Source of the DNA: Gammaproteobacteria bacterium | Lineage (GTDB): Bacteria > Pseudomonadota > Gammaproteobacteria > Enterobacterales > Kangiellaceae | Reading direction: 5' to 3' | Assembly (NCBI GenBank): GCA_013373545.1 | Contig: JABXHQ010000097.1 | Coordinates: 1 to 50,122, forward strand | Length of the DNA: 50,122 nt | In this document: piece after piece, positions 36,027 to 44,553 of the stretch | Layout: the number at the start of each line of letters is the position of its first letter | Position numbering within the stretch: position 1 is the first letter of the stretch | Program-made: the position numbers and the translations under genes | Notes under the pieces: model-generated | Told to the model about the DNA's origin: nothing | The model's input: only the letters and a program-made list of their open reading frames with translations | Databases searched by the model: none

Positions 36027-37189
36027 CGCGCACTCAATTGAGCCTGATAAAACGCTTCTTTACCTGGCGCTATATTCATTGCCGCCAGATCCCCCTCGGC
36101 ATGTCGCATCACTAATGGGTCCATCACTTTAAACCAAAGCGGTGGAACATATGACAACAGGAACATTGAGTAATACCCAGCAGGCAATTGCGGGCTCGCA
36201 TCAAAATGGCGCAGGCTCTGATAGCGCCGCATTGGATAGGTATGATGGTCGGAATGGCGTTGCAAATGAAACAAGGTCCAGTTCGATAATAAAAAATTGC
36301 TGTTCCAGGAGTGCTGTGGACGACAGGGTTCATAGCGGCCATTGGGAAGTCGTTTGCGAGCCAAGCCATAATGCTCAATGTAATTAGCCGATGTTAGTTG
36401 AAAGCTCGACCATAGTGCGGTTAACAATAAAAACGGCAGAACTTCGATACCCAACCAAAGCGAAAGTCCAGTGTAGAGCACTAACGTTATTAGAGTGCTT
36501 TGAATCACTTCATTCTGCCATGACCAAAGCGCTTGGTTGCGCCGCTGCAAACGCGTCGCTTCAAGTTGCCATGCTCGTTTAAATGCGCCAGGATACTCGC
36601 GCCAAAAGAAGCCATAAATGGTCTCACCCAGCTTCGACGATGCGCTGTCTTGTGGGGTTGCTACGGTCGCATGATGACCACGATTATGTTCCACATTAAA
36701 GTGGCCGTAGAAGGATAAGGACAACACCAATTTTGCTGCAAAACGCTCAAGTACTGTGGTCTTATGCCCCATTTCATGGCCAAGATTGATGCCATAACCA
36801 CACATAAAACCATTGCTTAACATCACGGCAATCCATCCCATGCTGGACAGTGGCACGGCGCTGACAAACCAGGCATTAAAAATAAACCCGGCTATCAAAA
36901 GCGGTACTAATAAAAAGGTAATTACCCGGTAATAAGGATCGGCTTCTAGTTGTGTCACTACCGATTCTGGTGGATTACCGCGATCTTCACCGATAACTTT
37001 ATCCAACACCGGTACCAATACATAGAATACAACTATCGGTAACCATAAAACCCATTGTGCGCTGCCAGACATTACCAATAGCGGCCCGACCAATGACGTC
37101 ATGGGAATAAATATCGCTAACAACCAAAGACCACGCTTGTTATCCACAAAGGTCTCACCATTTTCCGCCACAAAGGTTTTGTGCCACAT
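36023..37189 (-). CDS. alkB: AlkB-type alkane 1-monooxygenase / membrane hydroxylase
   Basis: An integral membrane diiron hydroxylase of 388 residues, with about six hydrophobic segments. All eight-histidine motifs of the AlkB group are visible: HEMGH (138-142), EHNRGHH (167-173), NYIEHYG (269-275) and LQRHSDHH (309-316). AlkB oxidises the end of a medium-chain alkane to a primary alcohol, taking electrons from rubredoxin. No rubredoxin or rubredoxin reductase gene is nearby. The substrate could be another alkyl chain; family assignment is firm. It stands alone on its strand. Confidence 0.92.
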   Translation of the reverse strand: MWHKTFVAENGETFVDNKRGLWLLAIFIPMTSLVGPLLVMSGSAQWVLWLPIVVFYVLVPVLDKVIGEDRGNPPESVVTQLEADPYYRVITFLLVPLLIAGFIFNAWFVSAVPLSSMGWIAVMLSNGFMCGYGINLGHEMGHKTTVLERFAAKLVLSLSFYGHFNVEHNRGHHATVATPQDSASSKLGETIYGFFWREYPGAFKRAWQLEATRLQRRNQALWSWQNEVIQSTLITLVLYTGLSLWLGIEVLPFLLLTALWSSFQLTSANYIEHYGLARKRLPNGRYEPCRPQHSWNSNFLLSNWTLFHLQRHSDHHTYPMRRYQSLRHFDASPQLPAGYYSMFLLSYVPPLWFKVMDPLVMRHAEGDLAAMNIAPGKEAFYQAQLSAR

Positions 37190-37283
37190 AGTCTCCTCCT
37201 ACAACTAGTGTTACAGTATTGGCTAAAATGATAGCTCGAAGCAAGCGTGAATACGCGTCAGTACTGTGACCATCGAGGATCCT

Positions 37284-37832
37284 GTGAACTTAGCCAAATT
37301 GCAAAGTCAGCTACAACAACCGCAAGGAGCGCCCGTTGAAAAATGGGATCCGCCATTTTGTGGTGATATCGACATTACCATCAAGCGCGATGGACAGTGG
37401 TTGTATATGGGAAGCCCCATCGGGCGCCATACCTTGGTTAAACTTTTTGCATCGGTATTGCGCAAACAAGCCCACGACTACTATTTGGTAACGCCCGCTG
37501 AAAAGGTTCGCATTAAGGTAGAGGATGCGCCCTTTGTTGTTACCCTAATGTCCAACGAGTCCACCGAGCTCGGTCAAGCGATCGTTTTCCAAGATAATTT
37601 GGGCCATCAGTTTACCCTTGATGACGAGCATTATCTGTGGGTTGAAACCGATCCAGATAGCGCAGAACCAGCCCCCTATGTGATGGTACGCGATAATATG
37701 CCAGCGTTAATTCATCGCAATGTTTTTTACCAGTTAGTTGAACAAGCCGAAATAGTTGAACACGCTGGTGTACAAGAGTTTTTTGTAACGAGTTTAGGGA
37801 AACGCTTTTCACTGGGAAAGATAGCCATATGA
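37284..37832 (+). CDS. DUF1285 protein
   Basis: A 182-residue cytoplasmic protein of the DUF1285 family. Its recognisable motif is WDPPFCGDIDITI, and the region MGSPIGRHTLVKLFASVL is conserved. The two-domain beta-rich fold has no established role. The open frame starts at a GTG (37266) without a ribosome-binding site. GAGGA (37275-37279) favours the GTG at 37284, giving MNLAKLQSQL. Its stop overlaps the next gene by 4 bases. Confidence 0.88.
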   Translation: MNLAKLQSQLQQPQGAPVEKWDPPFCGDIDITIKRDGQWLYMGSPIGRHTLVKLFASVLRKQAHDYYLVTPAEKVRIKVEDAPFVVTLMSNESTELGQAIVFQDNLGHQFTLDDEHYLWVETDPDSAEPAPYVMVRDNMPALIHRNVFYQLVEQAEIVEHAGVQEFFVTSLGKRFSLGKIAI

Positions 37833-38056
37833 AAGTAAGATTTCAGCGCCCGCCAAAATTATGTATTCTTTTGTACATTGTAGGTTTTGCCATCATAGTA
37901 CCGACTTTTGTCCATCAAAATTTTGGCGGACAAATTTTGTCAGAACAGTTGAACCTGCAACTTTTTATTGGTGGCGCCATCATTGTTGCCATCGGTTCAG
38001 TATTTAATTGGCTAATACCTTTATGGTCACAAAACAAATCCTCCACACCAAAATAA
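37829..38056 (+). CDS. small two-helix membrane protein, unknown
   Basis: A 75-residue protein with two hydrophobic segments (about 11-27 and 44-65). It has a short basic start. I recognise no family. The ATGA overlap with the DUF1285 gene and the 10-base gap to the TIGR00645 gene make it a member of that operon. Confidence 0.65.
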   Translation: MKVRFQRPPKLCILLYIVGFAIIVPTFVHQNFGGQILSEQLNLQLFIGGAIIVAIGSVFNWLIPLWSQNKSSTPK

Positions 38057-38066
38057 GAGCAATATT

Positions 38067-38570
38067 ATGAAACAAATTGAACATGGTTTTGAAAAACGCT
38101 TATTTTCTTCACGCTGGTTACTGGCTCCTTTTTATGTCGGTTTACTAATTGCGGTTGCACTTTTGTTATTAAGATTTTTCGAAGATTTAATTATGCTAGT
38201 ACCACAAGTTTTCAGTCTTGATGAAAGCACATTGGTATTAAAAGTATTAACTTTGGTCGATTTATGCTTAATGGCTAACTTATTAGTCATCATTGTATTT
38301 AGCAGCTACGAAAGCTTTGTTTCACGTGTCGACATTAAAAATCATAGCGAACGCCCAAGTTGGTTAGGTCGAGTTGGATTTTCCAGTTTAAAAGTTAAAG
38401 TTATCAGTTCAATTGCTGCCATCTCCGCAATCGAGTTATTAAAAGTTTATCTTGATATTAATAACTATTCACACACTCAAGTACTTTGGATGGTGATCAT
38501 ATTCGCCGCTTTTGTAGTCGCTGGAGTGTTGTTTGCTCTTATGGATCGTATGTCCAGTCAGCATCACTAG
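38067..38570 (+). CDS. UPF0114/TIGR00645 membrane protein (YqhA-like)
   Basis: A 167-residue inner-membrane protein with about four hydrophobic segments. The start EKRLFSSRWLLAPFYVGL, then SSYESFVSRVDI and the SSLKVKVISSIAAISAIELLK segment (in part), matches the UPF0114 family of unknown function. It lies between the small membrane protein and a VOC protein in the same direction. Confidence 0.9.
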   Translation: MKQIEHGFEKRLFSSRWLLAPFYVGLLIAVALLLLRFFEDLIMLVPQVFSLDESTLVLKVLTLVDLCLMANLLVIIVFSSYESFVSRVDIKNHSERPSWLGRVGFSSLKVKVISSIAAISAIELLKVYLDINNYSHTQVLWMVIIFAAFVVAGVLFALMDRMSSQHH

Positions 38571-38581
38571 CGGAGTATAAA

Positions 38582-38959
38582 ATGAATACTTTTGTTTGGA
38601 TCGATCTGGGCGTTAAAGATCTTGATCGAGCAGTTGGCTTTTATCAAAAGGTTTTAAATTGTTCTCTGTCTGTCGAGCAATATGAAAATTTTCGCTTTGC
38701 CGTATTCGACCACCAAGCGAATGACGTAGCCGGTTGCCTGGTCCCGCAAACCAACTTCACGCCATTGAGTGAAAGCACTTTAATTTATTTTAATGTCGAT
38801 GGTCGACTAATTGAAGCGACCGAACAGGTTGCGCAACATGGTGGAAAAGTTATTCACCCGCCGCATTCAATCGGTCCACATGGTGCTCGAGCGATTGTAT
38901 TAGATAGCGAAGGTAACACCATTGCATTGCACGCGAGCCAACCGATTCACGATGCCTGA
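38582..38959 (+). CDS. VOC (glyoxalase/dioxygenase fold) protein
   Basis: A 125-residue cytoplasmic protein of the vicinal-oxygen-chelate superfamily. The two beta-alpha-beta-beta-beta halves are seen as VWIDLGVKDLDRAVGFYQKVL and, later, RAIVLDSEGNTIALHAS. Reaction unknown; the family ranges from glyoxalase to antibiotic-binding proteins. GGAG is 6 bases before the ATG; an earlier open frame lies inside the UPF0114 gene and is not used. The stop overlaps the next start by 8 bases. Confidence 0.83.
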   Translation: MNTFVWIDLGVKDLDRAVGFYQKVLNCSLSVEQYENFRFAVFDHQANDVAGCLVPQTNFTPLSESTLIYFNVDGRLIEATEQVAQHGGKVIHPPHSIGPHGARAIVLDSEGNTIALHASQPIHDA

Positions 38960-39497
38960 TACAGCCGAAAAAAAAGCGCCAAAATTAGGTGTCCGCAAAC
39001 GTTGGTGGTTGCTAAGCGCGGCACTCGTAATCATGCTATTACCGCTCGACTGGCAACAACCTGTGGTTGGCGCAACTAGTAATGATTGGCACCCAGAATC
39101 TTTTTGGTTTGCACCTTGGGGTGACTCAGTCACCCATAAAGGCATTGATATTTTTGGTCAGCAAGGACAAGGGGTTGTTGCTGCACACAATGGCATTCGG
39201 TTGTATCAAGGTGAGTTAAAAAAAGGGGGTAAGGTAGTACTTATCTTAGGGCCCGAATTTAAACTCAGTTATTACGCACATCTTGATAGTATCAACCAAG
39301 ATTTGGGGGTTTTTATCCGCAGCGGCGACGCTGTTGGTACACTCGGTAAAAGTGGTAATGCCAAAGACAAACCCGCACATTTACATTTTTCGGTAATTTC
39401 AATGCTTCCTTATATTTGGCGCTGGGACCTTTCGCAACAAGGTTGGAAGAAAATGTTTTATATGGATCCTAACGCCTATCTTAAAACCGCATCGTAA
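38952..39497 (+). CDS. membrane-anchored M23 (LytM) peptidase
   Basis: A 181-residue protein with one N-terminal membrane helix (about 17-33) and a periplasmic M23 domain. Zinc ligands H62 and D66 (THKGID) and H145 (HLHF) are present, with H110 and H143 as the catalytic histidines. The set is complete, so it is probably an active cell-wall endopeptidase. The ATG at 38952 lies inside the last codons of the VOC gene. It precedes a thioredoxin-like gene by 12 bases. Confidence 0.88.
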   Translation: MPDTAEKKAPKLGVRKRWWLLSAALVIMLLPLDWQQPVVGATSNDWHPESFWFAPWGDSVTHKGIDIFGQQGQGVVAAHNGIRLYQGELKKGGKVVLILGPEFKLSYYAHLDSINQDLGVFIRSGDAVGTLGKSGNAKDKPAHLHFSVISMLPYIWRWDLSQQGWKKMFYMDPNAYLKTAS

Positions 39498-39509
39498 AGG
39501 AGTCGCGCA

Positions 39510-40019
39510 ATGCCGCACACTGTAGAAAAATTTCTCTTACCCAGTTTGGCACTGATGTCGCTACTGCTCTTCGCTGCGACCGCTGCAGCTGAGCGCGCCA
39601 GCAATACAGCAACACAGGGTAATATCACAGCAACCGAACTGCTAGAAGCCCATGCAACTTTTCGCTCAGGTTTTAGTGCTTATCAACCAGCAACAGCAGA
39701 GCTAGAAAGTTTAGCCAGCATTCAACAACCGATCACTTTATGGATTGTGTTCGGGACTTGGTGCCATGATAGTGAGCGCGAGGTTCCGATTGTCCTTAAA
39801 CTCCTCAGCGCCGCGGCTAACCCCAATATCACCGTGCATTTAGTCAGTGTTGAACAAGACAAACAAATCCCCCCAGCGCTTGGGGTCCCATTTACGATTG
39901 AATACACACCAACGCTGGTTTTGCTCGATGCGCAAGGAAAAACCATGGCGCGCTGGGTCGAGCACCCCGATAGTGATTGGGCAACGGATATTAGCCAAGC
40001 ACTCATCGCATCAGAATAA
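39510..40019 (+). CDS. exported thioredoxin-like protein
   Basis: A 169-residue protein with signal peptide about 1-27, so likely periplasmic. The thioredoxin fold is shown by LWIVFGTWCHDSEREVPIVL and by a cis-proline loop, IEYTPTLVLLDAQG. The active site is C85-H86-D87-S88: the second cysteine is Ser, so a dithiol exchange is unlikely; a monothiol or binding role is more likely. AAAGGAG lies 8 bases before the ATG. It ends the run that starts with DUF1285. Confidence 0.83.
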   Translation: MPHTVEKFLLPSLALMSLLLFAATAAAERASNTATQGNITATELLEAHATFRSGFSAYQPATAELESLASIQQPITLWIVFGTWCHDSEREVPIVLKLLSAAANPNITVHLVSVEQDKQIPPALGVPFTIEYTPTLVLLDAQGKTMARWVEHPDSDWATDISQALIASE

Positions 40020-40071
40020 CTTAAATCCGAGCTAGTTAGACAAAAATGAGATTTAGGATAAGAATTGTCTG

Positions 40072-40080
40072 TGTTATACT
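40072..40080 (+). promoter_or_regulatory. extended -10 promoter of the B12 locus
   Basis: TGTTATACT is a strong extended -10 hexamer, with a poor -35 (TTTAGG at 40052-40057). Transcription would start near 40087, just before the cobalamin riboswitch. Confidence 0.5.
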
Positions 40081-40091
40081 TGCCGCCACTT

Positions 40092-40245
40092 TTTACGGTG
40101 TGCTAAGCACTTAATACGGGAACGTGGTGTAAATCCGCGACTGTACCCGCAACTGTAATCGAAGCAAAGAGCCATTCCACTGAACTGAATAAGTTTGGGA
40201 AGGGGCTTGGAGGTTAACTTCGAAAGTCAGGAGACCTGCCGTAAA
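40092..40245 (+). promoter_or_regulatory. cobalamin riboswitch 1 (upstream of btuD)
   Basis: The leader has the conserved cobalamin aptamer elements. GGGAACGTGGTGTAAATCC with ACTGTACCCGCAACTGTAA make the core, and GTCAGGAGACCTGCC is the B12 box. TTTACGG (40092-40098) pairs with CCGTAAA (40239-40245) to close P1. Bound adenosylcobalamin would reduce expression of the btuDC-cob genes. The expression platform follows: a CATTAAG/CTTAATG stem, then stems near the ribosome-binding site. Confidence 0.93.
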
Positions 40246-40366
40246 CATTAAGTACTGACTTAATGACTGATTCTACCCGAGCGGGTTACTCGGTGGCAGA
40301 CAACGCTAGCTTTCCGCTCATATCGTTCTTGCCATCTTGCCTGCCGAGCCCATTTTCGGAGTAAAA

Positions 40367-41155
40367 GTGGCAACGACAACAACCATACTCAAGTCGACCG
40401 GTTTAACCTGGCAGGTTCAGGAAAAAACCATACTCGATAATTTAAATTTTTCCGTCACACACGGCGAATTTGTCGGCTTGATTGGTCCCAATGGCGCGGG
40501 GAAATCCTCGTTACTACGCTGCCTTTATCGCAAAATTGTTCCCAGCCAAGGCGAGCTCACGTTGTTGCAACAACCGCTTGCGGCATTTAATCGGCAACAA
40601 CTGGCACAGCGCGTAGCCGTTGTATTACAAGAACCGCCTACGCAATTTGAGTTAACTGTCTACGATGTGATCGCAATGGGTTTAACTCCCCATAAGCGGC
40701 TGCTCGACTTTGACACCAACTCGGATCGCGAAACGATTTATCGTGCAGCTGAACAGGTCGATCTGGCATTAAAGCTAGAGCAAAACTTTAACCGTCTTTC
40801 CGGCGGCGAAAAGCAGCGTACGATGATCGCTCGCGCTATTGTTCAGCAGCCACAACTATTGCTGATGGATGAGCCCACTAATCACTTAGATATTCGTCAC
40901 CAGCTCGAGGCGTTACATTTAGCCCGCAATCTTAATATTACCGTGTTAGTGAGTATTCATGATTTAAATTTAGCCGCAGCCTTTTGCAGTCGCTTACTAC
41001 TGATGCATGAAGGCAAGATTGTTGCGGATGGATCGCCCGCTGAAGTACTCACCGAAGCCAATATCAACAATGTGTTTGGTGTCGACAGCGCAATCGATCG
41101 TCATCCTTATCATGGCGGTCAACGCATTAGTTTTAATTTGGAATTACCGCAATGA
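40367..41155 (+). CDS. btuD: cobalamin ABC transporter ATP-binding protein
   Basis: A cytoplasmic ATPase of 262 residues that powers corrinoid import with BtuC. Walker A is GPNGAGKSS, the signature LSGGEKQR, and Walker B with D-loop LLLMDEPTNHLD. A FecE/BtuD-type protein; B12 specificity is inferred from the riboswitch and operon. The open frame begins at 40337 but GGAG at 40358-40361 sets the start at GTG 40367 (MATTTTILKS). The stop overlaps the permease start by 4 bases. Confidence 0.9.
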   Translation: MATTTTILKSTGLTWQVQEKTILDNLNFSVTHGEFVGLIGPNGAGKSSLLRCLYRKIVPSQGELTLLQQPLAAFNRQQLAQRVAVVLQEPPTQFELTVYDVIAMGLTPHKRLLDFDTNSDRETIYRAAEQVDLALKLEQNFNRLSGGEKQRTMIARAIVQQPQLLLMDEPTNHLDIRHQLEALHLARNLNITVLVSIHDLNLAAAFCSRLLLMHEGKIVADGSPAEVLTEANINNVFGVDSAIDRHPYHGGQRISFNLELPQ

Positions 41156-42186
41156 ACCGCCGGTATACTCGCCAACACGGCTTTAGCGTTCATTACGCCA
41201 GCATTTTATTTGTCAGTATTATTTTATTGGTCGTAAGTTTTGCGGTGGCACTGGCCAGTGGAAGCGTCGACCTGACTTTTGAGCAAGTTTATGCGAGTAT
41301 TTTTTGCCCCTCCAGTTGTGACATTTCAAGCGTACATGAAAAGATCCTCTGGCAGATTCGTTTTCCACGCATTCTGATGGCATTGATAACCGGAGCGGGT
41401 CTCGCTCTTTGCGGCGCCATCTTGCAAAGTGTCACGCGCAACCCGCTCGCCGATCCATACCTTTTTGGCATCTCGTCTGGCTCAGCACTCGGCGCTGTCG
41501 CCACCATGGCACTAATCCCTGGTGCAGTATTAAGCGTAACTTTTGGCGCCTTAATTGGTGGAGCGTTTTCGGTCGCTCTAATGCTTACTTTAGCTGGGCG
41601 AGCCGCCTCTCATGTTGAACGTTTGTTACTTGCAGGTGTGGCGGTTTCGTTTATGTTATCAGCAATGACCAGCTTAATTCTGTATTACTCAAAACCGGAA
41701 ATTGCGGCCAGCTTATTGTTTTGGATGATGGGCAGCTTTTCCAATAGCCAATGGCACGAACTTTGGTTGCCATATAGTTTTGTCGGGATCGGATTTATTA
41801 TTTTTTTATTTTTTCGACGCTGGTTAACCGCCATTCAAGCGGGGGAAGAAAGTGCGCATACCCTCGGCGTTCCGGTGCGTCGCTTAAGGCTTTTTCTATT
41901 AATTATTTGTTCCGCCATCACCGCGGTGCTGGTCGCGCATGTGGGTGGAATTGGCTTCGTTGGTTTGATGATCCCACACGTCTGTCGGTTTTTGGTTGGC
42001 GCACAAATCCACCGAATTTTATGGTTATGCGCAGTGTTAGGTGCAACCTTTATGATTTGGGTCGACATAATTTCGCGATCATTACTGGCCAATCAAGTAC
42101 TGCCGGTCGGCGTTGTTACCTCAGCGGTTGGTAGCATATTCTTTTTTGTAATTCTCAAATCTCGCAGTCGGCGTGATATTGACTAA
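41152..42186 (+). CDS. btuC: cobalamin ABC transporter permease
   Basis: An inner-membrane permease of 344 residues with about ten hydrophobic segments, FecCD/BtuC family. Family motifs are RFPRILMALITGAGLALCGAI, the G-[ILV]-SSG-[SA] loop LFGISSGSALGAV, and GFVGLMIPHVCRFLVG. It starts inside the btuD stop and is followed 14 bases later by cobT. The permease is expected to work with BtuD and the binding protein BtuF at 47260. Confidence 0.92.
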   Translation: MNRRYTRQHGFSVHYASILFVSIILLVVSFAVALASGSVDLTFEQVYASIFCPSSCDISSVHEKILWQIRFPRILMALITGAGLALCGAILQSVTRNPLADPYLFGISSGSALGAVATMALIPGAVLSVTFGALIGGAFSVALMLTLAGRAASHVERLLLAGVAVSFMLSAMTSLILYYSKPEIAASLLFWMMGSFSNSQWHELWLPYSFVGIGFIIFLFFRRWLTAIQAGEESAHTLGVPVRRLRLFLLIICSAITAVLVAHVGGIGFVGLMIPHVCRFLVGAQIHRILWLCAVLGATFMIWVDIISRSLLANQVLPVGVVTSAVGSIFFFVILKSRSRRDID

Positions 42187-42200
42187 TAGGATGACTCAAC

Positions 42201-43253
42201 ATGCTTAATTCATCCGTCGCTGCTCTTATCGCGTCGATTACACCGGTATCGAATCAACAATCGCTGCGCATTCAAACTATCATTGATCAAAAAACCAAAC
42301 CGCTCGGATCCCTTGGCCAGTTAGAGAACCTAGCATTGCAACTAGCCCAAGTGCTGGGTGATGAGCCGCTGCAAATAAAACGTCCACAAATGCTTATCTT
42401 TGCGGCCGATCATGGAATTGCTGCCGAAGGTATTTCAATCGCACCTTCAGACGTAACAACGCAGATGGTTAATAATTTTTTAGCCGGCGGCGCCGCGATT
42501 AATTGTTTTTGTCAAACCAATGAAATTGAACTTCATGTGATAGATGCCGGGATCGCAACCGAGATTAAGCATCCCCGTTTAATTCAGCAAGCGATCGCCC
42601 GCGGTACGAAGAATTTTTGTCAACAGCCAGCCATGACGAAAGCACAAGCCAACCAATGCCTAGCACTAGGCGCCGCCATCGCGAGTGAAATTTTAGACCA
42701 AGGCAGTAATGTCATTGGCTTTGGTGAAATGGGAATAGGTAACAGTTCTAGTGCCGCGGCAATGATGGCGGCGATTCTCAAAGTGTCAGCCGATGAATGT
42801 GTTGGGCGAGGCACTGGAATCAGCGATCACGTGCTCAGTAAAAAGCTTGCCATTATCGAATCGGCCCTTAGACTCCACGGCGAAAACTTAACCTCACCAC
42901 TGGAAATATTAAGCGCCGTGGGCGGTTTTGAAATTGGTCAAATAGCGGGGGCCATGTTAGCCGTCGCCGCGCAAAAAAAAGTTATTTTAGTTGACGGCTT
43001 TATTACCACCGCGGCTGCATTATTGGCCACGCAATTAGCACCGGCTTGTGTCGATTTTATGGTGTTTTGTCATGAGTCGAATGAACAAGGCCATCATCGT
43101 ATGTTGCAGTTTTTAGATCGCCAAGCATTGCTTAATTTAGACTTACGCCTAGGCGAAGGTACGGGCGCCGCTCTCGCGCTTCCGCTGCTTCATGCCGCAG
43201 CAAAATTCTATAATGATATGGCCAGTTTCGAGAGCGCTGGGGTCACGGTTTAA
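42201..43253 (+). CDS. cobT: nicotinate-nucleotide--dimethylbenzimidazole phosphoribosyltransferase
   Basis: A 350-residue enzyme that activates the lower ligand by moving phosphoribose from nicotinate mononucleotide to 5,6-dimethylbenzimidazole. The start TKPLGSLGQLENLALQLAQV, ADHGIAAEGIS, and the catalytic region RLGEGTGAALALPLL match CobT. The length is usual. The stop and the cobS start overlap by one base. AGGA lies 9 bases before the ATG. Confidence 0.95.
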   Translation: MLNSSVAALIASITPVSNQQSLRIQTIIDQKTKPLGSLGQLENLALQLAQVLGDEPLQIKRPQMLIFAADHGIAAEGISIAPSDVTTQMVNNFLAGGAAINCFCQTNEIELHVIDAGIATEIKHPRLIQQAIARGTKNFCQQPAMTKAQANQCLALGAAIASEILDQGSNVIGFGEMGIGNSSSAAAMMAAILKVSADECVGRGTGISDHVLSKKLAIIESALRLHGENLTSPLEILSAVGGFEIGQIAGAMLAVAAQKKVILVDGFITTAAALLATQLAPACVDFMVFCHESNEQGHHRMLQFLDRQALLNLDLRLGEGTGAALALPLLHAAAKFYNDMASFESAGVTV

Positions 43254-44026
43254 TGATTATGCCGCGGCTAAAATCAGAACTAAACCTGTTGGCATTAGCC
43301 GTGATGTTTTTTACACGCATCCCGATTCCATTTGCTGTCAGTTACAGCCCAGAAAAATTGAATGCTTGTGCGCGCTACTTTGGTTTAGTCGGCTTAATTG
43401 TTGGCGCTATATGCGCTTCCCTTTTCATAACACTAAGTCAAATTTTGCCACCACTGGTTGCGATTCTGCTCACTTTAAGTATTAGTTTTCTGCTAACCGG
43501 GGGTTTCCATCAAGATGGTTTAGCCGACACTGCAGATGGCTTAGGCGGTGGCTTTTCAGTGGCCCAAAAGCTAGCGATTATGAAAGACTCTCGACTAGGT
43601 AGCTACGGCGCTTTAGCGCTATGGTCCATGCTCAGTTTACAAGCAAGCAGTTTGTTTTACTTAGGAGACGCGGCGGCGGTTGCGTTACTCGTTGCCCATC
43701 CGTTAAGTCGATCGATAACCGTTCTGATTATATTTACGCTGCCCTATGTGTCCGAACAAGAGCAAGCTAAGTCTAAGCCTCTCGCTGAATCTATTTCAAT
43801 AACGGCATTAATCGGCAATGGTATTGTGACGCTGTGTTGTTGGTTTTGGTTACCTTCAGGGTTTGGGCAAGTGGTGCTGGGATTATTATTAACCACGTTG
43901 ATCTTTGGCTGGTTTTTGCACCGTCAACTCGGTGGGTTCACCGGGGACACTTTAGGTGCTGCTCAACAATTGACTGAATTAATGACCTATTTGATCTTAC
44001 TGACGCTGTGGAGACCTGCGCTATGA
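43253..44026 (+). CDS. cobS: adenosylcobinamide-GDP ribazoletransferase
   Basis: An inner-membrane enzyme of 257 residues that joins alpha-ribazole(-phosphate) to adenosylcobinamide-GDP, giving (adeno)cobalamin. The metal-binding motif FHQDGLADTADGLGGG and the later KDSRLGSYG are diagnostic. About six hydrophobic segments. The ATG at 43253 overlaps the cobT stop by one base, and its own stop overlaps cobU by 4. Confidence 0.95.
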   Translation: MIMPRLKSELNLLALAVMFFTRIPIPFAVSYSPEKLNACARYFGLVGLIVGAICASLFITLSQILPPLVAILLTLSISFLLTGGFHQDGLADTADGLGGGFSVAQKLAIMKDSRLGSYGALALWSMLSLQASSLFYLGDAAAVALLVAHPLSRSITVLIIFTLPYVSEQEQAKSKPLAESISITALIGNGIVTLCCWFWLPSGFGQVVLGLLLTTLIFGWFLHRQLGGFTGDTLGAAQQLTELMTYLILLTLWRPAL

Positions 44027-44553
44027 TTCACTTGGTACTCGGTGGCGCGCGCAGTGGCAAAAGTAAATACGCCGAAGCATTGGCGCAAGAACTTGCCGAG
44101 CAAACAAAGCAAGCGGTTCATTACATAGCGACTGCCACCATTGGCGATGATGAAATGCGAGAGCGTATTGCGCATCATCAAGCCTCCAGACCTACGCATT
44201 GGCAATTAACCGAAAGTCCCTTTTATTTGTCCGCGCCAATTCAAGCCGCTAGCAACCAAATCATAATCATTGATTGCTTAACTTTGTGGCTAAGTAATTG
44301 GCTCTGTAATCACGACTCAGAAGGGTTTGAAGAAGAAAAAGTCGCCGTCGTTGATAAGCTCCTAAGTTTCTCTGGCAATTGCATTATCGTCTCAAATGAA
44401 GTTGGCAGTGGCATTGTACCGATGGGTGCACTGTCACGACAATTTGCCGACCATGCTGGCTGGCTAAACCAAGCCATAGCGAATGTAGCTGATAAAGTTA
44501 CTTTAGTCGTTGCAGGTTGTCCGCTCACATTGAAAGAGCCTTCACCACGATGA
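44023..44553 (+). CDS. cobU: adenosylcobinamide kinase/guanylyltransferase
   Basis: A bifunctional nucleotide-binding enzyme of 176 residues that phosphorylates adenosylcobinamide and then transfers GMP from GTP. P-loop GGARSGKS at 7-14, the guanylylated histidine in RIAHHQASRP, and SNEVGSGIVP are all present. A longer open frame begins at 44008, but ATG 44023 overlaps the cobS stop (ATGA) and gives the normal start MIHLVLGGARSGKS. The end overlaps cobC by 4 bases. Confidence 0.94.
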   Translation: MIHLVLGGARSGKSKYAEALAQELAEQTKQAVHYIATATIGDDEMRERIAHHQASRPTHWQLTESPFYLSAPIQAASNQIIIIDCLTLWLSNWLCNHDSEGFEEEKVAVVDKLLSFSGNCIIVSNEVGSGIVPMGALSRQFADHAGWLNQAIANVADKVTLVVAGCPLTLKEPSPR

